A stretch of 64,000 nt of DNA, taken from Pseudovibrio brasiliensis. GTDB lineage: Bacteria > Pseudomonadota > Alphaproteobacteria > Rhizobiales > Stappiaceae. The DNA lies in assembly GCF_018282095.1 (NCBI RefSeq), contig NZ_CP074126.1, positions 4,114,341 to 4,178,340 of the forward strand, written 5' to 3'. Of this stretch, positions 49,648 to 58,460 are shown piece by piece (position 1 is the first letter of the stretch; each line of letters begins with the position of its first letter). The notes beneath the pieces were generated by a model that saw only the letters and a list, made by a program, of their open reading frames with translations, was not told the DNA's origin and ran no database searches. The translations under genes were made by a program, and so were the position numbers.

Positions 49648-50400
49648 TCAGTCGTTTCTGACAGTCAGATGCATCCGGTCAGCAGCCACGTAAGCCCGAC
49701 CGACTTGTATAGGTGCGCCACTCGCATTCACATTGATGGACTCCATCACAAGCACAGGCGATCCTTCGGAAATCTTCAGCAGCTCCGCATTGTGCGCACT
49801 ACAAAGAGCCGCAGTAATCCGCGTTTCTTTGCGCCGGTAATCGCCGAAACCATACTTCTCCATGATCTTCGTGATTGAGTTGGTCTCCCGCAAATCTGCA
49901 GGTAGGTTTGGGAAGCAAGACACCTCAAACCAGCGTGTTCCTGCGATAACCGGCGTCCCATCTGCGTAGCTCACAGACTCGCATTTAAACAGCGCCGTAC
50001 CAAGGTCAACCTCCAAAAGTTCAGCGGTGTAAGCATCTGCACCCACCTCCGTTGTGCGGAAGATATCCCCATAAACCTCTTGTGCCTGACCCGACAAATT
50101 CTCCGAAAAACGTGTCCGCGGACCGATGGGATAAACCAACGCAGCCCGGGCAACAAAGGTTCCCCGCCCCTGATCTGAACGCAGAAAACCTTCTTCAATC
50201 AGCGTGGAAATTGCCCGCCGAACCGTATGTCGGTTCACCTCAAAACTTTGAGCAAGCTCTTGTTCTGTAGGAATTTTCTCACCTTCAGAAACCTCAGCAC
50301 GCGAAAGCTCAGTGCGCAGCACTTCTGCAATCTGCTTCCACATGGCAACGCCGGCACGTCGCTCAATCGGAGAAAAGTCAAATTTCATCGGATTCGTCAT
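49648..50400 (-). CDS. phnF: PhnF, GntR-family regulator of the phn locus
   Basis: A 250-residue HutC/PhnF-type regulator: winged helix (AMWKQIAEVLRTELS, NRHTVRRAISTLIEEGFL) and a C-terminal UTRA domain (about 90-245). It is divergent from phnG, with a perfect inverted repeat (50445-50464) between them. The ATG at 50400 is chosen; a GTG at 50421 is an alternative with little support. Known PhnF proteins repress phosphonate-use genes; here the genes are the C-P lyase set. Confidence 0.88.
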   Translation of the reverse strand: MTNPMKFDFSPIERRAGVAMWKQIAEVLRTELSRAEVSEGEKIPTEQELAQSFEVNRHTVRRAISTLIEEGFLRSDQGRGTFVARAALVYPIGPRTRFSENLSGQAQEVYGDIFRTTEVGADAYTAELLEVDLGTALFKCESVSYADGTPVIAGTRWFEVSCFPNLPADLRETNSITKIMEKYGFGDYRRKETRITAALCSAHNAELLKISEGSPVLVMESINVNASGAPIQVGRAYVAADRMHLTVRND

Positions 50401-50444
50401 GTCTTCGTCATGAAACAACACTACTCAGTTGGCGAGCAAAATAT

Positions 50445-50464
50445 TTGTCTATACAACTAGACAA
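50445..50464. promoter_or_regulatory. Likely PhnF operator
   Basis: TTGTCTA (50445-50451) and TAGACAA (50458-50464) are perfect inverted repeats around TACAAC. GntR/HutC-type operators are of this kind (T-GT-TA-AC-A). It lies 45 bases from the PhnF ATG and 113 bases from the phnG ATG, suitable for control of both. Confidence 0.6.
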
Positions 50465-50576
50465 CATTCATTCTAGCTTAGCAACCAAATTCAGACGCAC
50501 AGACCAACCTCCTGATCAAAGCGTCACCACACAATGCCAGAGAACCAGCGTGTTCCTGAAAGTCAAAGGGGCTGAA

Positions 50577-51047
50577 ATGACGGCAAGTTCGCTCAAAGAG
50601 CATTCACCCGAAATTGCAGCTAGGCAGAATGTCATGGGCATTCTGGCCAAGGCCTCAGCGCAAGATCTTGCTGAAGTCTGGAACAAACTCGGCCTGGAGC
50701 CGAGCTACACCGTTATCCGTCCAGCAGAAATCGGATTGGTGATGGTCCGTGGCCGAGCAGGCGGCACCGGTGCTCCGTTCAATATGTGCGAAGCAACCGT
50801 CACCCGCTGCGTCATCGCCCTTGAAGACGGCACCACCGGTTTTGGTCAGGCGCTTGGCCGGGACAAGCAAAAGGTTCTGCAAGCCGCACTGGTCGATGCT
50901 CTCTGGCAACAGCCCGAACACCGCGAGCTGATTGAAGCGATAGTTCTTCAGCCACTGGCAAATGCTCAGGAGCAAGCTGAAAAAGAAACACGCGCTGAAG
51001 TCGCCGCCACCAAAGTGGACTTCTTCACCATGGTAAGGGGAGAATGA
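50577..51047 (+). CDS. phnG: C-P lyase subunit PhnG
   Basis: A 156-residue PhnG, subunit of the carbon-phosphorus lyase core complex (PhnGHIJ) that transfers the phosphonate to the ribose of ATP. PhnG features such as IGLVMVRGRAGGTGAPFNMCEATVTRC are present in parts (VMVRGRAGGTGAPFN; MCEATVTRC). The ATG at 50577 has AAAGGGG six bases upstream; the open frame to 50445 includes the operator and is not coding. phnH begins 1 base after the stop. Confidence 0.93.
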   Translation: MTASSLKEHSPEIAARQNVMGILAKASAQDLAEVWNKLGLEPSYTVIRPAEIGLVMVRGRAGGTGAPFNMCEATVTRCVIALEDGTTGFGQALGRDKQKVLQAALVDALWQQPEHRELIEAIVLQPLANAQEQAEKETRAEVAATKVDFFTMVRGE

Positions 51048-51048
51048 C

Positions 51049-51681
51049 ATGAGCACGCAAACCGCAACTCCAATCTTCGCAAAAGCGCCTGCTCCCGGCT
51101 TTGCAGATCCAGTCCACAACGCCCAGTCAGTCTTCCGCTCCACCATGAACGCATTGGCACAGCCAGGCACAGTGCAGCAGCTGGATGATCTGACACTCAC
51201 ACCTCCAGCACCATTGTCCGTCGCAGCAACAGCACTGGTGCTGACGCTCTGCGATTACGATACGCCTTTATGGCTGGACCCTGCACTTGCAGCGGATGAA
51301 AGCGTCAAAAACTACATCCGCTTCCACACAGCAGCTCCTTTCGTTGAAAGTCCATCAGATGCAGCATTCGCATTGGTCTCAAACACAAAGCTCTTACCAG
51401 CCATCGCGAGTTTTTCAGCTGGAACTGCTGAGTATCCGGACCGCTCAACCACAATCATCCTGATGGTCGACGAACTGACCGATGATACCGGTGTCACTCT
51501 CAAAGGCCCGGGCATCAAAACCGAGAAGCAGTTCAGCATCTCACCTGCACCGGCAACCTTCTGGCAGCAGATGCAAGACAACAGCACGCTTTATCCACTC
51601 GGCATCGACGTCCTCTTCGCCGGAGCCAATCAGGTCGCAGGCCTGCCACGCTCTACGAAAATCACCGGTTTGGAGGCTTAA
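51049..51681 (+). CDS. phnH: C-P lyase subunit PhnH
   Basis: A 210-residue PhnH, which binds PhnJ in the C-P lyase core complex. It shows the typical N-terminal GFADPVHNAQSVFRSTMNALAQPGT segment (given in parts: FADPVHNAQSVFR, MNALAQPG) and the GVDVLFAG-like LGIDVLFAGANQVAGLPR end. It is separated from phnI by 3 bases. Confidence 0.92.
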   Translation: MSTQTATPIFAKAPAPGFADPVHNAQSVFRSTMNALAQPGTVQQLDDLTLTPPAPLSVAATALVLTLCDYDTPLWLDPALAADESVKNYIRFHTAAPFVESPSDAAFALVSNTKLLPAIASFSAGTAEYPDRSTTIILMVDELTDDTGVTLKGPGIKTEKQFSISPAPATFWQQMQDNSTLYPLGIDVLFAGANQVAGLPRSTKITGLEA

Positions 51682-51684
51682 CCC

Positions 51685-52800
51685 ATGTATGTTGCTGTGA
51701 AAGGTGGCGAAAAGGCCATCCGAAACGCCCACAAGCTCATGGCTCGGGATCGCCGTGGTGATACCAGCATCCCATCTCTGAACCTCAAGCAAATCTCGGA
51801 GCAGCTCTACCTCTCCGTCTCCCGCGTGATGGCAGAAGGCTCACTGTACGACGCAGAATTGGCTGCACTGGGCATCAAGCAATCCCGCGGCGACCTTATC
51901 GAAGCCGCCTTCCTGATGCGCGCTTACAGAACCACCTTGCCGCGCTTCGGGTATTCCAAACCGATCGACACTGCGAAGATGCTGATCCGCCGCCGCATTT
52001 CTGCGACCTACAAGGATCTTCCCGGCGGACAGCTGCTTGGCCCAACCTTCGACTACACCCAGCGCCTACTTGATTTCAAACTGGCTGCAGATGGCGAAGC
52101 ACCTACACCGGAAACTCAGGAGTTCGAGAAGGAAGAGGTTGTTCCTCGTGTCACTGATCTTCTCAATGACGAAGGCCTGATTGAAGAAGACGAGCCACGC
52201 GCACCAGATGCACCGGTTGGCGACATTACCCGCGAACCGCTCACCTTCCCGGCTGATCGGGATCTGCGCCTGCAAAACCTTGCCCGCGGAGATGAAGGCT
52301 TCTTGCTGGCTCTTGGCTATTCCACCCAGCGCGGTTTCGGCAGAACACACCCATTCGCAGGCGAAATCCGCCTGGGGGAAGTTGAAGTTGACTTCTTCAT
52401 GGAAGAGCTCGGCTTCGAGGTTCCATTGGGCACTATGACAGTCACCGAATGTCAGATGATCAACCAGTTCAAAGGCTCCGCTTCCACGCCACCGCAGTTC
52501 ACTCGCGGTTACGGTCTGGTTCCGGGCCAAGGCGAGCGTAAAGTCATGGCTATGGCTCTCGTGGACCGCTCACTTCGAGCTGAAGAGCTGGGCGAAGAGA
52601 TCGACTCCCCTACACAGGATCAGGAATTCGTCCTCTCCCACTCAGACAATGTTCAGGCCACCGGCTTCGTTGAGCACCTCAAGCTGCCGCACTACGTGGA
52701 TTTCCAGTCAGAACTGGAGCTGATCCGCAAGGAGCGCAAAGAGTGGCAAGAAAAACGCGAAGCAGCTGAACAGGAACTCGTTGCGGAGGCAGCACAATGA
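51685..52800 (+). CDS. phnI: C-P lyase subunit PhnI
   Basis: A 371-residue PhnI, the nucleosidase component: with PhnG, PhnH and PhnL it forms alpha-D-ribose 1-methylphosphonate 5-triphosphate from ATP and methylphosphonate. MYVAVKGGEKAI at the start and the G-Y-S-T-Q-R-G-F-G-R-T-H-P-F motif near 210-223 are family hallmarks. Its TGA overlaps the phnJ ATG (ATGA). Confidence 0.94.
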   Translation: MYVAVKGGEKAIRNAHKLMARDRRGDTSIPSLNLKQISEQLYLSVSRVMAEGSLYDAELAALGIKQSRGDLIEAAFLMRAYRTTLPRFGYSKPIDTAKMLIRRRISATYKDLPGGQLLGPTFDYTQRLLDFKLAADGEAPTPETQEFEKEEVVPRVTDLLNDEGLIEEDEPRAPDAPVGDITREPLTFPADRDLRLQNLARGDEGFLLALGYSTQRGFGRTHPFAGEIRLGEVEVDFFMEELGFEVPLGTMTVTECQMINQFKGSASTPPQFTRGYGLVPGQGERKVMAMALVDRSLRAEELGEEIDSPTQDQEFVLSHSDNVQATGFVEHLKLPHYVDFQSELELIRKERKEWQEKREAAEQELVAEAAQ

Positions 52801-53708
52801 CCGAGCATGTTGAGACACAAGGCATCTCCGGCGAGCATTACAACTTCGCTTATCTGGATGAGCAAACCAAACGCATGATCCGCCGCGCAATCCTCAAAGG
52901 CATTGCGATCCCCGGCTATCAGGTCCCCTTCGCTGCCCGCGAAATGCCAATGCCATATGGCTGGGGCACAGGCGGTGTTCAGGTGACGGCTGCAGTCATC
53001 GGCAAAGACGATTGCCTGAAGATGATTGATCAGGGCTCCGACGACACCACCAACGCTGTCGCTCTGCGCAACTTCTTCGTGGAGACCACAGGCGTGGACA
53101 CCACCACGAAGACCAAAGACGCCAGTATCATCCAGACGCGTCACCGCATTCCGGAAGACACGCTGACCAAGGATCAGGTGCTGGTCTATCAGGTTCCAAT
53201 CCCAGAACCCCTCCGCTTTCTGGAACCTCGCGAAACCGAAACACGCAAGATGCATGCGCTGGAAGAATACGGCCTCATGCATGTGAAGCTTTACGAAGAC
53301 ATTGCCAAGTTTGGACACATCGCAACCGCCTACGCCTATCCGGTCATGGTGCAGGATCGCTATGTGATGGACCCATCCCCGACACCTAAGTTCGACAACC
53401 CGAAGATGGACCAGATGGAAGCACTCCAGCTGTTTGGAGCTGGCCGCGAAAAGCGCATCTACGCCATTCCACCACACACCAAAGTGGTGAGCCTCGACTT
53501 TGAAGATCATCCCTTTGAAGTCACCAAGTTCGAACAACCCTGCGCCATTTGTGGAGCAGAAGGCGTCTATCTGGACGAGGTCATTCTGGATGATGACGGC
53601 AACCGCATGTTCGTGTGCTCTGACAGTGACTTCTGTGAGGACCGCCGAGAGGCAGGACATGTTGGTCATCTGGGAACCAACCCGCTGGAAGCAGAAGGAA
53701 ACGACTAA
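52797..53708 (+). CDS. phnJ: C-P lyase PhnJ, radical SAM catalytic subunit
   Basis: A 303-residue PhnJ, the [4Fe-4S]/SAM-dependent enzyme that breaks the C-P bond of ribose methylphosphonate phosphate to release methane and ribose cyclic phosphate. The unusual cluster cysteines follow CxxCx21Cx5C exactly (Cys249, 252, 274, 280), in CAICGAEGVYLD and CSDSDFCEDRR. EIPMPYGWGTGGVQ-like MPMPYGWGTGGVQVT is present near the N-terminus. Overlaps phnI by four bases and phnK by one. Confidence 0.96.
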   Translation: MTEHVETQGISGEHYNFAYLDEQTKRMIRRAILKGIAIPGYQVPFAAREMPMPYGWGTGGVQVTAAVIGKDDCLKMIDQGSDDTTNAVALRNFFVETTGVDTTTKTKDASIIQTRHRIPEDTLTKDQVLVYQVPIPEPLRFLEPRETETRKMHALEEYGLMHVKLYEDIAKFGHIATAYAYPVMVQDRYVMDPSPTPKFDNPKMDQMEALQLFGAGREKRIYAIPPHTKVVSLDFEDHPFEVTKFEQPCAICGAEGVYLDEVILDDDGNRMFVCSDSDFCEDRREAGHVGHLGTNPLEAEGND

Positions 53709-54505
53709 TGTCTCTGCCTATTCAAAGCACTGAAGACCTTCCACTGCTTCAGGTCAGCAACACAACAAAGCTCTATGGCGGTCGCATTGGCTGCAAAGAT
53801 GTCAGCTTCGACCTCTATCCGGGGGAGGTGCTTGCCATCGTAGGCGAGAGTGGCTCGGGTAAAACAACGCTGCTCAACTGCCTCGCAACGCGCCTCACCC
53901 CGACCTCCGGCTCAGTCAACTACCGCAACCGCATGGGCCAGATGCGCAATCTCTATGAGATGAGCGAAGCAGAACGCCGCATGCTCATGCGCACTGACTG
54001 GGGTTTCGTCCACCAGCACCCGGCAGATGGCCTGCGCATGACAGTCTCAGCAGGCGCAAACGTCGGCGAACGCCTCATGGCAGTCGGCACCCGTCACTAC
54101 GGTAACATCCGTGACACCGCAACCGACTGGCTTGGCCGTGTTGAGATCGCTGAAGACCGCATTGATGATGACCCACGCGCCTTTTCTGGCGGCATGCGCC
54201 AGCGTCTTCAGATTGCGCGAAACCTTGTCACCGGCCCGCGCCTTGTGTTCATGGATGAACCAACTGGCGGCCTCGATGTTTCCGTACAGGCCCGCCTGCT
54301 GGATCTTCTACGCGGTCTTGTGGCAGACCTTGGTCTCTCCGTGATCATCGTAACCCACGATCTGGCAGTAGCCCGCCTGCTCTCACACCGTATTCTGGTT
54401 ATGCGCCACGGCCACGTGATCGAAAGCGGCCTAACAGATCAGGTGCTGGACGACCCGCAAGAGAGCTACACCCAGCTCCTCGTCTCCTCCATTCTGCAGC
54501 CTTAA
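53708..54505 (+). CDS. phnK: C-P lyase ABC-type ATPase PhnK
   Basis: A 265-residue ABC ATPase without a transporter role: PhnK binds the core complex and couples ATP to phosphonate cleavage. Walker A GESGSGKTT (about 47-55), signature [15 protein letters not shown], Walker B RLVFMDEPTGGLDVS and the H-loop VTHDLAVARLL are present. The start overlaps the phnJ stop (TAATG). Confidence 0.93.
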   Translation: MSLPIQSTEDLPLLQVSNTTKLYGGRIGCKDVSFDLYPGEVLAIVGESGSGKTTLLNCLATRLTPTSGSVNYRNRMGQMRNLYEMSEAERRMLMRTDWGFVHQHPADGLRMTVSAGANVGERLMAVGTRHYGNIRDTATDWLGRVEIAEDRIDDDPRAFSGGMRQRLQIARNLVTGPRLVFMDEPTGGLDVSVQARLLDLLRGLVADLGLSVIIVTHDLAVARLLSHRILVMRHGHVIESGLTDQVLDDPQESYTQLLVSSILQP

Positions 54506-54515
54506 GGACAAGACA

Positions 54516-55226
54516 ATGTCAAACACACCCAAAACGAAAGTGCTCGTTTCAGACCTTGCCAAGTCCTTCAAAATGCACCTGCAGGGTGGCCTGGAAATCC
54601 CGGTTGTCTCCGGTGTCAACTTCTCGGTGTCTGCTGGAGAATGCGTTGTGTTGGGCGGACCATCCGGATCAGGCAAAAGCTCAATATTGAAGATGATCTA
54701 CGCCAACTATCGCTGCCAGAAAGGCCAGATCCTGATCACGGACGGCGATGAGATCGTGAACGTGGCAGATGCAACCCCACGCCGCATCATCCGCCTGCGC
54801 GAAACCACAATCGGATATGTCTCTCAGTTTCTGCGAGCCATCCCACGCGTGCCTGCCCTCACACTAGTCGCGGAACCTTTGATGGCGCAAGGCGTTGCAG
54901 AAGACGAAGCATTTGAGCGTGCTGGAAAGCTGCTTTCCCGCCTCAACGTGCCGGAACGCCTGTGGCAGCTGCCTCCGGCAACCTTCTCCGGCGGTGAACA
55001 GCAACGCGTCAACATCGCCCGCGGGTTTATCGCGCACTACCCGATCCTGCTTCTCGATGAACCAACAGCTTCCCTTGATGCTGCCAACAGAGCTGTAGTG
55101 GTGGAACTGGTGGAAGAGAAGAAGCAACAAGGCGTGGCAATGGTAGGCATCCTGCACGACCACGACGTGCGCGATGCCATTGCGGACCGGATCATCGACG
55201 TCACCTCGTTCGCCTCAGCTGCTTAA
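54516..55226 (+). CDS. phnL: C-P lyase ABC-type ATPase PhnL
   Basis: A 236-residue ABC ATPase. Walker A GPSGSGKSS (about 48-56), signature FSGGEQQRVNIARGF, Walker B LLLDEPTASLDAAN and a C-terminal LHDHDVRDAIADRIIDV. PhnL works with PhnG, H and I in forming the ribose triphosphate phosphonate. It is 10 bases after phnK. Confidence 0.93.
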   Translation: MSNTPKTKVLVSDLAKSFKMHLQGGLEIPVVSGVNFSVSAGECVVLGGPSGSGKSSILKMIYANYRCQKGQILITDGDEIVNVADATPRRIIRLRETTIGYVSQFLRAIPRVPALTLVAEPLMAQGVAEDEAFERAGKLLSRLNVPERLWQLPPATFSGGEQQRVNIARGFIAHYPILLLDEPTASLDAANRAVVVELVEEKKQQGVAMVGILHDHDVRDAIADRIIDVTSFASAA

Positions 55227-55268
55227 CGCATGCCTGCAACAGGTATGCAGAAAAGGGAACCCCGCTCC

Positions 55269-55892
55269 ATGGTAAAGCCCCCCAAAATTGCGGAGACGGT
55301 CATTGAGTCAACCGTCCCCCAAAGAGAGGCTCAGGTTGGCAAGCAATGCGAAGTGCTTGGCCCAACCTATCTGGAATATTGTGAGATCGGCGACTACTCC
55401 TACATTGGCCCGAACTCAACGGTTGCGGACACCACAATCGGCAAGTTCACGGCCATTGCATCCAATGTTCGTCTTGGTCCTCCCAATCACCCCATGGAGC
55501 GGGTTTCCCAACATCGCTTCACCTACACACCGGAGTACTACCGGGAAGACAAAGAGCGGGACCACACGTTCTTTGCTGATCGGAGAGCTGCTCGCGTCAT
55601 CATCGGCAATGATGTCTGGATCGGTCACGGCGTAACAGTACTGCCCGGAGTAACAGTCGGGGACGGAGCAATCCTCGCAGCTGGTGCTGTGGTAGCAAAG
55701 GATGTTGAGCCTTACACAATCGTGGGCGGCGTTCCTGCCAAACCAATCAGAAGGCGGTTCTCTCAAGAAGCTGCAGACCGCCTCATCAAACTCAAATGGT
55801 GGAACTGGCACGAAGACGATATCTTCGAGCGTCTCCCGCTGTTTCAATCAATGACTGTGGAAAGGTTTCTGGATCACTTCGAACCGGCCTGA
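55269..55892 (+). CDS. Hexapeptide-repeat acetyltransferase of phn operons
   Basis: A 207-residue left-handed beta-helix acyltransferase. Hexapeptide repeats cover about 30-65 ([29 protein letters not shown]) and 110-160 ([30 protein letters not shown], given in parts: [24 protein letters not shown]). This chloramphenicol/DapH-like type is common in alphaproteobacterial phn clusters and is often labelled a phosphonate acetyltransferase; it is not the GNAT-fold PhnO. Start choice: ATG 55269 fits the family length, with AAAGGG about 11 bases upstream; ATGs at 55230 and 55245 are alternatives. Likely acylates aminoalkylphosphonates or a related intermediate. Confidence 0.8.
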   Translation: MVKPPKIAETVIESTVPQREAQVGKQCEVLGPTYLEYCEIGDYSYIGPNSTVADTTIGKFTAIASNVRLGPPNHPMERVSQHRFTYTPEYYREDKERDHTFFADRRAARVIIGNDVWIGHGVTVLPGVTVGDGAILAAGAVVAKDVEPYTIVGGVPAKPIRRRFSQEAADRLIKLKWWNWHEDDIFERLPLFQSMTVERFLDHFEPA

Positions 55893-55950
55893 CGTGTCAT
55901 AGGACTGACACTGTTTACCCGGTAACTCGAAGCCCAAGGATATTCTGGAT

Positions 55951-56649
55951 ATGCGTTACTCAATCTATTTCACTCACCCGCAGTCAGCCAAACTTACCGA
56001 ACTGGGCAGTCAATGGCTCGGGCGATCAGCGTTCTCAAACGATATCCTTGAGCAACCTCAGCTCGATGCACTGAATGAAGAACGCCTGCATTCAATCACT
56101 GAGGACGCACGTCGCTACGGTTTTCATGCCACCATGAAACCACCTTTTCATCTGGCAACAGGAAAGTCCTTACAAGATGTAAAAGCAACGTTTTCTGCTT
56201 TTGCCAGCCAAACGCCAGCCTTCACCATTGAAGGATTGGCACCCAACTTTCTGGGCAAGTTTCTGGCGTTGACACCAACCCAGCCCTCAGAGCAACTCAA
56301 CAGGTTAGCAGCACAATGCATCAAGGAGTTCGATCACCTGCGCGCACCATTAAGCGACAAGGATATCGAACGCCGCCGTAAGGCCAACCTGACACCACAG
56401 CAGGATGCCTATATGCTGGAATGGGGCTACCCCTATATTTTTGAGCATTTCCATTTTCACATGACCCTGTCAAAACGGCTTGAAGACGAGACGGAGCGCA
56501 AAGCTCTCAAAGCTGCTGCAGAAGACCACTTCAAGCCTGTCATTCATCAACCAATCTCCATTTCGCACCTCGCCCTCTGTGTTGAACCAGAGGCCAGAGC
56601 GCCATTTCAAGTCATTGAAATCAGACCATTGGAAGGACAATCAGCATGA
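55951..56649 (+). CDS. DUF1045/2H-phosphoesterase-like phosphonate operon protein
   Basis: A 232-residue protein of the phosphonate-operon family DUF1045 (TIGR03223). It has two H-x-T motifs, HAT in GFHATMKPPF (near 60) and HMT in FHFHMTLS (near 172), the signature of the 2H phosphoesterase superfamily, which opens cyclic phosphates. No PhnP gene is present in the locus; PhnP opens the ribose 1,2-cyclic phosphate 5-phosphate made by PhnJ, so this protein is a candidate replacement. It overlaps phnM by four bases. Confidence 0.85.
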   Translation: MRYSIYFTHPQSAKLTELGSQWLGRSAFSNDILEQPQLDALNEERLHSITEDARRYGFHATMKPPFHLATGKSLQDVKATFSAFASQTPAFTIEGLAPNFLGKFLALTPTQPSEQLNRLAAQCIKEFDHLRAPLSDKDIERRRKANLTPQQDAYMLEWGYPYIFEHFHFHMTLSKRLEDETERKALKAAAEDHFKPVIHQPISISHLALCVEPEARAPFQVIEIRPLEGQSA

Positions 56650-57839
56650 GCGATGTATTAGTCGGCGAAGCGCCACACCAGACATCAACAATGGTCGAAC
56701 CACACACACCAATGACCTTCACCAACGCAAAGCTGATCCTGCCTGATCAGGTGGTGGAAGGCACATTGGCGGTCGATAAAGGCAAAATCAGCGATTTAAG
56801 CAGCGGCAACGTTTCCCATGCGCTGGATTGTGAAGGCGACTACCTCATACCCGGCCTTGTTGAGCTGCACACCGATCACCTCGAAAACCACTATAAACCA
56901 CGCCCAGGCGTCACTTGGAATGCGGTGTCCGCTGTGCAAGCCCACGACGCCCAGATCGCTTGCTCCGGCATCACAACCGTGTTCGATGCTCTGCGCGTTG
57001 GCATGGAAGATGATGCAGACCTGACCGCAAAAGACATGCGCGCCATGGCGGATGCCATCGAGATCGGCCAGCAAGAAGGCCGTTTGCGCGCAGACCACTA
57101 CATCCACCTGCGCTGCGAAGTCTCCGCTGACAACTGCGTGGAAGGCTTCGATCTGTTCAATGACGATCCACGCGTGTGCCTTGCTTCCCTGATGGACCAC
57201 ACCCCGGGCCAACGCCAGTTCACCTCACTGGATCAATTCGAGCTCTACTACAAAACCAAAAAAGGTTTCTCAGACAAGCAGATGCAGGAGTTCATGCTGC
57301 AGATGCAAGCCCGTGCAGACCGCAACTCCGACAAAAACCGCAGTGCAATCGCAGAACGGGCCAAAGCAGCAGGCATGATGCTCGCAAGCCACGACGACGC
57401 CACTCTTGCCCACGTGGAAGAAGCTGTTCAGTTCGGCATCAACGTGGCTGAGTTCCCAACCACGCTAGAAGCTGCCAAAGCTTCTCACGAAGCTGGCATG
57501 GCCGTGCTCATGGGCGCACCAAACGTCGTGCGTGGCAAATCCCACTCTGGCAACATCTCCGCTCGCGAGTTGGCGGAAGCTGGTTATCTGGATGTTCTGT
57601 CTTCAGACTACGTCCCGGTCTCCCTCCTGCAGGCCTCTTTCCTGCTCGCCCAGCAAATCGAGGGTATCTCCCTGCCAGATGCCCTCCAGAAAGTCACGAA
57701 GATCCCGGCAGAAGCCGTTGGCCTTGCTGATCGAGGAGCGCTTGAAGTTGGTCGTCGTGCCGATCTGGTTCAGGTACGCATGGTCGGTGATGTGCCAATC
57801 GTGCGCGGTGTCTGGCGCGAAGGCTACCGCGTCGCTTAA
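56646..57839 (+). CDS. phnM: Ribose triphosphonate diphosphatase PhnM
   Basis: A 397-residue amidohydrolase-superfamily PhnM that removes pyrophosphate from ribose 1-methylphosphonate 5-triphosphate. Metal-binding H-x-H in LVELHTDHLENH (about 74-85), the central SHDDATLAHVEEA and the late VLSSDYVPVSLLQA region are conserved. ATGA overlap with the DUF1045 gene shows translational coupling. An N-terminal extension of about 20 residues is present. Confidence 0.94.
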   Translation: MSDVLVGEAPHQTSTMVEPHTPMTFTNAKLILPDQVVEGTLAVDKGKISDLSSGNVSHALDCEGDYLIPGLVELHTDHLENHYKPRPGVTWNAVSAVQAHDAQIACSGITTVFDALRVGMEDDADLTAKDMRAMADAIEIGQQEGRLRADHYIHLRCEVSADNCVEGFDLFNDDPRVCLASLMDHTPGQRQFTSLDQFELYYKTKKGFSDKQMQEFMLQMQARADRNSDKNRSAIAERAKAAGMMLASHDDATLAHVEEAVQFGINVAEFPTTLEAAKASHEAGMAVLMGAPNVVRGKSHSGNISARELAEAGYLDVLSSDYVPVSLLQASFLLAQQIEGISLPDALQKVTKIPAEAVGLADRGALEVGRRADLVQVRMVGDVPIVRGVWREGYRVA

Positions 57840-57866
57840 CGCAGGCAATCAGGAGATAGATCTGCC

Positions 57867-58460
57867 GTGACAGTTCTGGACAAAACCAGCAAGCAAGCAC
57901 AAAAACTTGGTCCCGGCGCTCTGGTGATGGTCGTCGGCCCAAGTGGTGCAGGCAAAGACACACTCATCTACGGCTATAGAGATCGATGTGAAGGCGACAC
58001 AAACATCATGTTTGCCCGCCGCCTGATCACCCGCCCAGCAGATGCTGGCTCAGAGCCCCATGAAGCCGTCTGCCATGAGGAGATGTCACAGCTCATTGAT
58101 CAGGGCCGTGTCGCCTTATCCTGGCCCGCCCATGGATTAACCTACGCGCTACCTGAATGCATCGATGACCACATCACCAAAGGCGGCATAGCCATCGCAA
58201 ACGGATCCCGTAAAGCGCTGGCAGAAGCAGTCGAGAAGTATGAGAAACTGCTGGTCGTACACATCACCGCACCGATCCACGTGCTGGCCCAGCGCTTATC
58301 AATAAGGGGCCGCGAAACCGCAGAAGACATCGAGCAACGCTTAAGACGTGCAGACTTGTCCCTGCCGGAGCTACCCCATCTGGTGGAAATTCAAAACACC
58401 AACGATCCCGAGGTCGGCATCGATCAGTTGGAACAAGCAATCACAGCATTTATGCGCTGA
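57867..58460 (+). CDS. phnN: Ribose 1,5-bisphosphokinase PhnN
   Basis: A 197-residue guanylate-kinase-like enzyme that makes PRPP from ribose 1,5-bisphosphate. Walker A GPSGAGKDT (about 24-32) and RRLITRPAD (the RRxITRP motif) are present. The start is GTG at 57867, with AGGAGA about 10 bases before it. The end overlaps the convergent TetR gene by 11 bases. It closes the C-P lyase path by feeding phosphate carbon to PRPP. Confidence 0.9.
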   Translation: MTVLDKTSKQAQKLGPGALVMVVGPSGAGKDTLIYGYRDRCEGDTNIMFARRLITRPADAGSEPHEAVCHEEMSQLIDQGRVALSWPAHGLTYALPECIDDHITKGGIAIANGSRKALAEAVEKYEKLLVVHITAPIHVLAQRLSIRGRETAEDIEQRLRRADLSLPELPHLVEIQNTNDPEVGIDQLEQAITAFMR

